A stretch of DNA of 64,000 bases from Phymatolithon calcareum (lineage: Eukaryota; Rhodophyta; Florideophyceae; Hapalidiales). Shown piece by piece: positions 41,314 through 50,272 of this stretch (the stretch's first letter is position 1; each line of letters starts with the position of its first letter). A model generated the notes under the pieces. That model made no database searches, had not been told where the DNA came from, and saw only the letters and a program-made list of their open reading frames with translations. The position numbers and the translations under genes are program-made. Location: assembly GCA_977006965.1 (NCBI GenBank), contig OZ345381.1, positions 744,001 to 808,000 on the forward strand. Direction: 5' to 3'.

Positions 41314-42696
41314 TTATTGCTGAGGAGCAGGGCGGGTTATACCGCGTCTGCACAAACTTTGAGTGAGATTTTCACGAAGCTCGCACACTTCGAGGTCTCT
41401 CCAAGACTGTACTGTTTCTCTTTCTTGTTCTCGGCCTGCAGTAACTATAGACCACCACGTCGTGAAAGCATTGTCGGCGTAACGCTGCTCACTTGGCTTC
41501 ATCGAAGCGGATAGACCATTCGGACCATCCTTCTGTATGCACCAGTTATGCAGACGCATACAACAAGAAATTTTGAGCGGCACCTTGGTCAATTCGAACT
41601 CTAGAGGGCGCCATAAAATGCCCCAACGCCGCCCCAGCATTCCAAAAGATTGCTCTACATGGATACGCAATGATGATTGGAAAAAGTTAAAGGAGTCGCG
41701 GTAAACGCCAATACCTACTGCTTCGCACATAGATTTCGTCCACGGTGTGATGACTCCGTGGAGGCATTCGTAAGCTGCATCTCCAGCTATCCAGAACCCC
41801 TCCAAAATCCCCTGTTCTTGCAGTCTTTTAAAAAGGCCGCTACATCCGAAAGCCACACTGTCGTGAGTGTTACCCGTACATGTCGCAGACATGTACATAA
41901 ACTCGTAGTTTGAGTTGACGACGGCCTGTACTGGAATACTGTACATACCTTTTCGGTACCAAAAATTGCGAGGATGGTACTCATCTAGTGGCTTCTTAAC
42001 TTGGACTGAAATTCCGTCAAGCGCTCCAACACAGCCCCACAGCGGGTTCGAAAGATTTCTTGACAATGCGAACCCACTATCTAAAGCTGAGAGACTGTCC
42101 TTGTTGTCTAGCTTTAGATGTTCCATAGGCAGCATCTCGTTCAACACAGTAACACTCTCCATGAAAATCCGGTACACTGTGATTGTGGCGATTTTGTACA
42201 TCATAACCATATCTAGGTACGATGCTCCTGTGAGCATCCGCAATGTCACGGGGAGGCGAACATCAGCTGCGATACCTTCGCCACTGGAACATTGAGCTTG
42301 CTTGACATTTCGATTCAACTTGTCCCGACACAGGCAGAGCAGATCAAAAAACGCTTCTTTTGACATTCGAAAGGTACGGCGGAACCCTTCTGGTGACATG
42401 TAGCGTATAGTTTCGGCAAGGCTAATTCGGATCCGACGCTTGTTTGCTCGCTTTTGCATAATGGAGTTGCTCTCGTACCACGATGCAATAAATAGAACAG
42501 TAGCTGCGTTCAATAACAGAAGTAGCATGATCCTTTGTTGTTTGGAGTGATTTCGCTGAGCCTTCTTTCGCACGGCATAGTGACTCCCCATTGCTACACT
42601 GGTGTGGCAGCTTTCGCATGAAGTTGCAGACGATTGATCACCCGCCTTCAACCTCAAGCGAAAGCTGCCTTGATAATCAACTGTAATCAAAGGCAT
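41314..42696 (-). CDS. Element C: PIF/Harbinger (HARBI1-like) transposase, open
   Basis: 460 aa from the ATG at 42696 (the frame extends a few codons further to a TTG). DDE_Tnp_4-type nuclease: residues about 1-140 form the helical, DNA-binding side; the catalytic triad is Asp in WGCVGALDGISVQV (about 227), Asp in WIAGDAAYECL (about 306) and Glu in RIHVEQSFGMLGRRW (about 348), followed by CCMRLHNWC, a typical Harbinger box. No stop or shift interrupts it, and its length is normal for the family. Cut-and-paste transposition with TWA-type 3-bp target duplication is the expected activity, matching the TAA seen. It starts beside the 77-bp array, which may act in its promoter. Confidence 0.85.
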   Translation of the reverse strand: MPLITVDYQGSFRLRLKAGDQSSATSCESCHTSVAMGSHYAVRKKAQRNHSKQQRIMLLLLLNAATVLFIASWYESNSIMQKRANKRRIRISLAETIRYMSPEGFRRTFRMSKEAFFDLLCLCRDKLNRNVKQAQCSSGEGIAADVRLPVTLRMLTGASYLDMVMMYKIATITVYRIFMESVTVLNEMLPMEHLKLDNKDSLSALDSGFALSRNLSNPLWGCVGALDGISVQVKKPLDEYHPRNFWYRKGMYSIPVQAVVNSNYEFMYMSATCTGNTHDSVAFGCSGLFKRLQEQGILEGFWIAGDAAYECLHGVITPWTKSMCEAVGIGVYRDSFNFFQSSLRIHVEQSFGMLGRRWGILWRPLEFELTKVPLKISCCMRLHNWCIQKDGPNGLSASMKPSEQRYADNAFTTWWSIVTAGREQERETVQSWRDLEVCELRENLTQSLCRRGITRPAPQQ

Positions 42697-42703
42697 CAAT
42701 TTG

Positions 42704-42985
42704 CCTCCCAACTGCCCTTCGGACGCCCTACGATCCTCATTTCTCGAGTAGTGAGCAGTACTCGGGCCAGCATCACTGTGCCTCCCAACTGAACTTCGGA
42801 CGCTTTACGATCCCCATTCTTCGAGTACTGAGCAGTACTCGGGCCAGCATCACTGTGCCTCCCAACTGAACTTCGGACGCTTTACGATCCCCATTCTTCG
42901 AGTACTGAGCAGTACTCGGGCCAGAATCAATATGCCTTGAAACTGCCCTTCGGACCCTCTGTGATAACTTCTACTCGAGTAGTAC
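42704..42985. repeat. 77-bp tandem repeat, about 3.6 units
   Basis: Units start at 42704, 42781, 42858 and 42935, exactly 77 bp apart. Units 2 and 3 are almost identical, the last is truncated and diverged. Each unit contains the perfect inverted motif cgagtact-gagc-agtactcg (cgagtag in unit 1). The array sits between the transposase start and the right end of element C. Confidence 0.9.
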
Positions 42986-43045
42986 TTCACGCTTTCAAAA
43001 TCGACCGTTTTTTGAAATCATGCCGCTAGTGAAGCTGAAAGTTCT

Positions 43046-43127
43046 TATCATAAATCCTCACGCAACTTACGTGACTACAAATCCGCGCCGCAGGGAGTCG
43101 ACATTTTTGCGTGAGGATTTTATGATA
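43046..43127. repeat. Subterminal hairpin of element C, shared with its derivative
   Basis: tatcataaatcctcacgcaa (43046-43065) returns inverted at 43107-43127. The derivative at 9901 has the same hairpin (about 10119-10138 with 10179-10198). The region stays open for about 70 codons in both copies (starting MPLVKLKVLII or MPPAMLKVLII), which may be a side effect. Confidence 0.7.
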
Positions 43128-43960
43128 GACGTGAGCCGGTGTAAGACGAAACTCACAAGAACCAATCATTCGCTTACAGCGATATGCCAAATTCGCACGC
43201 GCACGCCTGATTTGTGTGGTGTGAAACGGGCCTAAAGTTCTCTAGAGTTCTTTTGTTTCGCACGAAACAGCTGCCCCGGCGAAGGGCACGGAACCTTTCT
43301 TTGATACGGCACTGGGGTCAAAGAAGCGCACTAAATTCACGCAACTTGCAGTAGTGCAGGGATGCTGGAGGTTGGAGAAATCAATGTAATGCGCACGATC
43401 CAGACAACAATGCAATACTAATTAATCTCAAACGCAAGATATAGGGGTTTGCTAGACCCAAAATTATTCCGTGGTCGAAGCAATTCTAAAGTGATGAGAT
43501 CGATATTTCCCGCATCCCCCGGCACCACACGTCACAGCATGCTCAACTTTGTTAAAACCTGGTGTGATCCGTGGAGAATTAGAAAACGCACACCGGCACG
43601 CTATGAGTCATTTTGGAACATAGAGCTCGACAAAATGGCACTGAAGCGAAAGAAACGTTACCGGAAAGCCAGATCATCCCACTCACAGGAAGACTGGGGT
43701 CGATACCACCAGGGGTCGTGCGCAATCCATTGCTATTGCAATTAATTGCAATTCATAGCAATTCGACCCAAATTGGGTTCTGATGAAGAATTGCAATTCG
43801 AATTGCTGGTCGGTAGTTTGTACGAAAGTGTATAGTTCAGCAAGAGCAGAGTTGAAGGAAATAACGATCACTTCAAATGTATCATGCGGAGTACGTGATA
43901 ATTGGTTGTCGGTAGCATCTAATTTTATTATATAACTCGGGCCAGTATAAGCGTTCACCG

Positions 43961-44030
43961 GGGGAGCACTGCACCATTTTGGCCCAAATCAACTAAATAA
44001 CTATCGGGCCAAAATGTTGCCGTGCTCCCC
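43961..44030. repeat. Short hairpin repeat, copy 2
   Basis: Arms ggggagcactgcaccatttt and inverted ggggagcacggcaacatttt around an AT-rich centre; homologous to 24115-24186. Confidence 0.75.
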
Positions 44031-44080
44031 TAGTGTTAGGTACGTAAAATCTACGTACTGTATACAGTTACAACGTTCCT

Positions 44081-44164
44081 GAATTCAACCATCCATCTGC
44101 TCGTTCTATTGTAATGGTCTGCGTAGACCACTACAACAGAACGATCACATGGATGGTTGAATTC
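44081..44164. repeat. 84-bp hairpin (40-bp stem, 4-nt loop)
   Basis: Arms 44081-44120 and 44125-44164 pair with 36 of 40 matches, starting gaattcaaccatccat and closing on ggtct-gcgt-agacc. Inside the second hAT derivative. Confidence 0.85.
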
Positions 44165-46908
44165 ATTCATCCGTTCAAGTATAACGGTATGGGTGTCTAG
44201 AGTGCCGTTTCTGAAAAGACAGATAGAAGAGTCAATATAAAAAGTGAAGTCGTACATTTATCCAAAGCACACTACCAGACCCAGTCGACAACACCTAAAC
44301 AAATTTCGCTCTTCCAATCATGGTACTACCTATTCCGAAACCGAAGCCGAAACAAGTTGTACAGCAGCTAATGCAACTCCTTCGCGAACAGCCTCGAGAT
44401 ATCCATTCACGTTAATCAACCGCTCTTATTGGGATGATCAAACTGTGAAGGAAGCTATGCGTTGTCAACCAGCGTGTTGAACAGGCTATCGCAGAAGACG
44501 AAAGTTTCGTACACCTAGGAGAAGAGGCATGAATAAACAATTAACTTGACTATTGCGGGAAGTATTCGAATTGCAATTCGAATTGCTGACTAACCGTAGT
44601 GAGCAATTGAATTGTTTAATTGCGCGACAAACAGCAATGTCGAGCAATGGAATTGGCACTACCCCTGGTTACCACGAGTGTAAGTACCAAATCAGAACCT
44701 TGGTGAACAAGAGGAAGAAAGAGTAGTATCAAGAATACATTGCCGAGCTCGAGGAGAAGGATGGACCAGGGGCTTTGAAGCAACTTGCCAAGATGAAAAA
44801 GAAAATTGGAAGAAGAGAGCTAAGAAACGAGATGACAGGAAGCCCCATGAATTGCGCTAAATTCTCAGCCCATATATCAGCGACATGCCATAGCACCGAA
44901 AAGTGGCAACCCGGACTAAGAAAATTCTCCTGCACAGAGGACATGAGGACAAATATTGAAGCGGCTATCCGTAAAGCACCAAACGGAAAGGCACCAGGCC
45001 TAGACGAGGTGAAGGCTGAAATGCTAAAAATCGATATATCGCTCAACGCCGAAGTGTTTACAGCCTTGTGGGAGGCCTGCGGGAGGTGTGGAGACACGCC
45101 TCTGCACTGGAAGAAGGCGCTCCTTGTCCCAATATACAAGAAGGGGGCACACGAGGACCCCGGAAACTACCGACCGATTTCCTTGCTGAGCCACGCAAGG
45201 AAAATTGTTGAAACAGCTATTGATATGAAGCTGCGCACAGTATACTCAAACCACTGGTATCAGCTTGGGTTCCAAAAGGGGAAGAGCACTGAACTGGCCA
45301 TCCTAAGAGCTATGAGCTATTAAAAGAGGATCAGAGATGTGCAGCAGTATTGGACGTTAAGGCTGCCTACGACACAGTACCGAGAGTACACTTGGTGAAC
45401 AGAATGAGACAAGTACTGCCCAAGGAGATCTGTGCAATGGCCGAAGCGTTCTTGACACCATCTTGGGTAGCAACAATTGGTGATGCGAACAGGAACTGGT
45501 TTCTAGTGGACAGGGGGGTCCCACAAGGGTCCCCTCTCAGTCCAAGCCTCTAAAACATCTTCATGGATGAATTTGCAGAGCGAATGAGCCGGACATCAAA
45601 AACCTGGGCTGCAGTACCGGCTATCCTCTTCGCAGACAATATTCTTCTCTCTGCGAAATCACCGGCTGCACTGCAAGGACTATTGGATATAGCTACCCAA
45701 TGAGCACAAGAGCGAGAGACGGCTTGGAACACTAAACAAGGGAAAAGCGAAATCCTCGAATCAGAGGAAACATTGGGCAAGACATTCAAGCTAGCGAACA
45801 AGGTACTAGCACAAGTTCCGGAGGTCACGTACCTTGGAGTATCCCTAGACCCCGGAAGAGTCACAGATACGTTAATGATGCAACGACTAATGAAAGCAAG
45901 GACGGCCGTGTACGAGCTGCGTACACTGGGAGTGTTCAAGAAAGGGCTGAGTATATAGAAGTGTATTCAGATATACAAGGCACTAGTACAGCCACGCTGG
46001 GAGTACGCAATGCACTTAACGCCCTGGACAGAAGACGTACAAAATGCCGTCAAGGAAGTAGAAGCAACATTCTTCAATCAAGTTTTCGGGCCACTCGCCC
46101 GAGGAAGGACGGATAGGCTCCGTCTCATGTGCCGAATCCAGGCGGCCGCACATCGACGAGAAATTTTGGCCTTCAAAATGCTGAGAAGGAACAAGGCGAA
46201 AGAACGTATGTATTCAAACGAAGTGCCCGAAAGAAGAAACAAACATGAATGGCAGTACACGAAGAAAGATATCGCCGCGATGGAGACCAGAGAGCCGTTC
46301 GGTGAAGCTGTAAAGCATATCCAAACAAACCAATCTTGACAAGCACTTCGATCGAAATTTCTGGAAATGGAAGGAGACCGCCTAGAATCGAAGCGGAAAA
46401 GAAAGATACCATACGACAAGACAAGAGAATTGCCAGCAATCCTCAAGTTCCCCAAGATGAAGCACAGACAGCTCGCGCTGCAGTATGCCTGTGGAAGATT
46501 CCCACAGGTGTCAAGAACAAGTATGACTGAAATTCGGCACCAGAGCCAGAGAGCATATGGAGACCCTTGAACGCACGCTAGCGGGGTACGAACTTGAAGG
46601 AGAAAAACGACTGGAAACAGAAAAGGCACTAGATGAGCTCTTACTATTTAGTAAGACACTCATAGAACGCATGGAGAACGAAGAAGGCCTGTATTAATCC
46701 GCAGAATGCAAGGCAGAAAGTAGCCGAGTCCAAGCACCAACAATCCCGTAGAGGACTGAGATAGGACTACTTTGAGTCCTGAGTTTTCCCGTCCGCCATA
46801 CTGGTGGACGTTTCGTGAGCTGCGCAAAGGTAGGTAGCATCAGAGGAAGCCTTGCCCATATCTTCGGAAGTCTGTGGGGCTTTTAAATAAACTTGAAAGG
46901 AAAAAAAA

Positions 46909-47299
46909 GCATGCTCAACTGCGAATTAAAGTTTGCAGCTGAAAAGTTACCTAGGAAAAAAATGAAAGTAATTTTACACTTTCTATGTCACGTTGATTAA
47001 TTGATTAATCAATCATCGAGCTGCGAACTACTGTAAACCAGTGATAAACTGATTTCAAAATTTTCGTTGATGCTCGTCCCCAATGCGAAGAAACAGGCAC
47101 GACGTCTGCTTTGGAAGCGCATCCATCGACACATCTTACGAGGCCTCGCAGTCTGCGTGGGACATTCAGTAAAATTCACCCGGCTCGTCTTTATGGTGCA
47201 AAGGGAATGACCCTGGTGCCCCATATTGTTTGGAACGGCGTCATTCACTGCAACTAGAAAAACTCCTGGCTACTCAAAAAATGCAATACCAGTGGCAAG
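46909..47299. other. No gene recognised
   Basis: Spacer between the LINE tail and the HSP33 gene, marking the left edge of the dense host-gene block. Confidence 0.5.
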
Positions 47300-48428
47300 T
47301 CACTTCGATTTCAAAACGCTTTTCACCTGCTCAGTATTAAGTGCATACACTTTTCCACAAAATTCGCAGGTCGCTGTGAATCACATGTAAGAAAGGTCAG
47401 AACAGAAAAATACGAAACAACCAAGAAACGGGCAACAAGTTAATACCTTCAATTTTCTTCTGCTCAACCAGTAACTGTTCCACCTCATCAATCGGTAGCA
47501 GCGAAATAGTCCTCTTCAGCCGCTCGATCCCGCATCCACAAACATATTTCGGTTCGCTCTGCATGACCTGCATTGGCTGCAGATCCCGCATGAGTAGCTC
47601 AACTATATCAGTGGGAGTGAGACCCTGAACTAGTAATTCTGTCACGGGCGGTAGTGCCTTAACGTTTCTTTCCAGTGTCTGTACGCTCTCCTCGGACGCT
47701 CCTGGGAGTAATTGCACGAGAAAGCCTCCAGCGGCTTCAACAACACCCTTCGAACCAAGGCGGACGCCGGCCGAAAGCGCAGACGGTACTTGCTCAGACT
47801 CAAGCAGATACTGCGCAACATCCTGTGCGACTTCACCTGAAGAAATCCGTACAATCCCGGTGTACGGCGCCTTTGCGTACGATGAATTGCGCACAACAGC
47901 CAGAACTCCAGACCCAATCGCTTTGGGAACGTTGAGCTTGCCGGTAGACTTGAGAGGTACGCTGGGTCGGGGGTCTCCAACGAAACCACGAACCTGAGCA
48001 GAGCCGGACGCAATCGCTGTCACGCCCTTTAGGGGGCCTGAGCCACGGAACTGGATTTGTAAAGTATCGCCATCCTTTTTTCCTGCAGCGAGGAGCAAAG
48101 CACATAACAGAGTACGTCCGAATGCTGTTGTTGCAACTGCACTTGTACCATGAAGCTCGGCACTGTATCCCACCAGCTTGGTCCCTGTCACCACGCGTGC
48201 GCTTACCTCTCCGTTTGCGCTTAGTGTTCGAACCAAGCTGTCCGCACTCATTGCTGCCGGCTTTGTGCGCCGTCGCACGACGCGTGCGCGGACATGGACG
48301 GGACTCCGTGCGAGAGAATGGTCCACTCTGCGGCCGCACAGTGATGAATGCGGCTGCGGTGTAGTGAAGGCTGCTGATGACATGGTGCGAAACGCGCACG
48401 AGGAGAGGGGGACGACGGCGGCATTCAT
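47300..48428 (-). CDS. hslO: HSP33 redox-regulated chaperone, organelle-targeted
   Basis: Two exons: 48428-47447 and 47373-47300, with a 73-nt intron (47374-47446, GTATTA...TTCACAG) splitting a Glu/Ala codon boundary (phase 1). The product is 351 aa. The first 55-60 residues are rich in Ser, Arg and Val with few acidic residues, a plastid (or mitochondrial) transit peptide. Then comes the HSP33 fold (SLVRTLSANGEVSARVV ... QIQFRGSGPLKGVTAIA ... VRGFVGDPRP ... TGIVRISSGEVAQDVAQYL). The zinc switch is C-x-C (VCGCG) at the end of exon 1 and C-x2-C (TCEFC) in exon 2, 30 residues apart, within the family spacing. HSP33 is a holdase activated when this zinc centre is oxidised. The intron makes the redox switch dependent on correct splicing. 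Confidence 0.92.
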
Positions 48429-50272
48429 TGTAGATGAGATTCAACGGGCAATGTCGTGCCGAGGTCTACTTGAATTATATACACGTGTACAATACTCCGA
48501 GATTGAGATCTTGACAATCGACTTGGTCAAGCACTGAGAATGTCGCTTCTGTCATACTTGGCAAATTAAAAAACCTAGAATAAATGCAAAATACTTCGTT
48601 GTCGATCTGTTTAAGGGAGCTACCAAAGCCCACCCAAGCTCTTCATGTCCTAAAGTGGCTTGAAGAAGTATTCAAAATTATTGATGATGAGCAATGAGCT
48701 TTCGTCAGGCACAAATCCACGCCGAAATCTCAATTTCCACATTTCGCTCTCAACTGGCTTCAGTAGTAGAATAAAATGACAACTAATGGGTCCTGACGCA
48801 GAAAAATTTCCCAAGGGAAAGAACCTATTGATCAGACAAAAGCGAAACTCAAAAATCAAAACGACGCCTCAGTTCTCTACGCCTCCAATCTCAACCAAAG
48901 ACATAAGGACTCTTTCGCGAAGTCGTAGAATGATGTCACCGTCGTTCGAATTGCCCTTTTTCTCCTGCTTTTTACCGAATCCGAAAAGTTGTCCCCTCGA
49001 CATATGTAGGTTTGGATACACTTAATCCGAGTCTACCGCTGTTGGTTTTCTGCAATTTTCGGAATATTTGTTAGGGCGAAGCTGAGCAGTATCTGCGTAG
49101 ACAAACCGGAACTCATCAGAAGCTATATCTTTTTGTCACGATCGTGCCGGCCTGACGGCAGCTGCGTTTTTTTGAAAATGAGCCTATGTTGAAGCCGAGT
49201 ATGAACAGCTTCGCACTCTGATCCACATCAGCTTCTGCAAAAATACCGAGCTTATTATAATCCCTCAGCCCTCGCAATATTGCTCAGGCTATACCCGAGG
49301 CCCAAGGGGAACAAAAAAGCCGTATATCTTTTTCATTCAACACGCGCTATTTTTGTGACTAAGCCGCGGCCTTTATGACATCTGACCCTTTTCGTGGACA
49401 TTTTCGACAGCTGCAACTCAGGTACCGTAATGTTTGCGATGGACTTCGGAGTGCTCGATGAACTTGCCGGCTTCAAAACTCGCCTGAGCCGATCAGAGAT
49501 GGACGGTCGTTCCTGAGAGGATGACGAACCGTAAGATGTGGATATCATGACCCAATGAAACTGCAATTGGAAATAACAGTGGACTTTAAATTTCAACTGC
49601 TACAGTTAAATCAGTCATGTGTTATCGTTTTACAAAACGATAACAGTTGACGTGTTTTTTGCGGCTGTTTAAACAGCTACAGAGTGGACGAGCTCCACAA
49701 TTGTGGAGAACCGATTGTGCATGGTGAGGGGGGGGTCCTGTTTTGAGTGCTTAATGAACCAGTGGCTTTTTATTGCGATAAAAGTTTGAAAGAACTTTAT
49801 ATGAGCTCAATGGGACTTTGCAGTAGCACCACAACGCGGAACCGGTATATTGTTTAGGAACGTGCGGTACACGCTCCAAACTGAATTGTTGTAAAGTTTA
49901 GGGGAAAGAATATTTCTCTATGTGGACAGTCAACGTCTTGATCTTTTACAGCAATGCAGGCAATAGACAACTGTTGGACGGCAATACAGTATTATGATAG
50001 ATCCAGGCAAACCCGATACTGTATGAATTTACCAACTTCCCCTTTATATCATAACTTCCAGAAATGCATTTCTGGTGTTAAATTTGAAAGGAATCTCCAG
50101 GCCCGTGTTGTCCTTGTCATGGACCGGATCATCCATATCATAGTTGGCAACAACCTCTTGTACAGTTCTGTACTGTACAGCACAGACCGCCGCAGGGGAC
50201 GGAAGAGTCTTCCACAATTTGGGCTTTACATCATCCCTTGAGTGCGGCTAACATCCACCTAGCTTCAGCAAT
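48429..50272. other. Intergenic, no gene recognised
   Basis: 1.8 kb. Near the HSP33 start lies tatatacacgtgtac (about 48477-48491), a palindromic ACACGTGT core beside a TATA-like stretch. Hairpins occur at 49620-49645 and ctccacaattgtggag near 49693. A small minus-strand ORF (ending 49333) with Ser-rich sequence has no recognisable domain. Confidence 0.45.
49620..49645. repeat. Perfect 11-bp hairpin
   Basis: tgttatcgttt, loop taca, then its exact inverse. No T-run follows, and it has no adjacent gene end, so a terminator role is not supported. Confidence 0.6.

Larger units (their letters stand above)
39341..43232. mobile_element. Element C: PIF/Harbinger transposon with open transposase
   Basis: 3892 bp bounded by TIRs GGCCCGTTTTACACGACACA and inverted GGCCCGTTTCACACCACACA, with the 3-bp duplication TAA on both sides (39338-39340, 43233-43235), the canonical size and type for Harbinger. 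It holds a plus-strand accessory gene (broken) and a minus-strand transposase (open) arranged convergently, a 77-bp tandem array next to the transposase start, and a subterminal hairpin. A deleted copy lies at 9901. Confidence 0.9.
43710..44667. mobile_element. Non-autonomous hAT derivative 2, nested in the LINE
   Basis: 958 bp, inverted ends CAGGGGTCGTGCGCAATCCA and CAGGGGTAGTGCCAATTCCA, flanked by GATACCAC (43702-43709) and GTTACCAC (44668-44675), an 8-bp duplication with one change. AATTGC motifs crowd both ends. Near 44400-44460 a short frame reads INRSYWDDQTVKEAM, matching VNRNYWEGDLVSEAM at the C-terminus of the hAT transposase at 21800, so this is an internal deletion product of a related element. 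Confidence 0.85.
43236..46908 (+). pseudogene. LINE (non-LTR retrotransposon), broken and interrupted
   Basis: The sequence before the reverse transcriptase lies at about 43550-43709 (YRKARSSHSQEDWGRYH), then a hAT derivative interrupts, and the frame resumes after 44668 (LVNKRKKEYYQEYIAELEEK). RT motifs: KAPNGKAPGLDEVKAEML, NYRPISLLSHARKIVE, GFQKGKSTELA, VLDVKAAYDTVPRV, RGVPQGSPLSPSL, and FADNILLSAKS where the second catalytic Asp of FADD has become Asn. Stops and shifts near 45320, 45551, 45702 and 45958 break it. A zinc-knuckle-free C-terminal part runs to about 46570. An aataaa and a short A-rich tail near 46885-46908 may mark the 3' end. The 5' part is missing. Confidence 0.8.

Noticed and set aside
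42704-42985. Possible CRISPR-like array
   Set aside because: The 77-bp units are contiguous with no unique spacers, and the DNA is eukaryotic; it is a plain tandem repeat.
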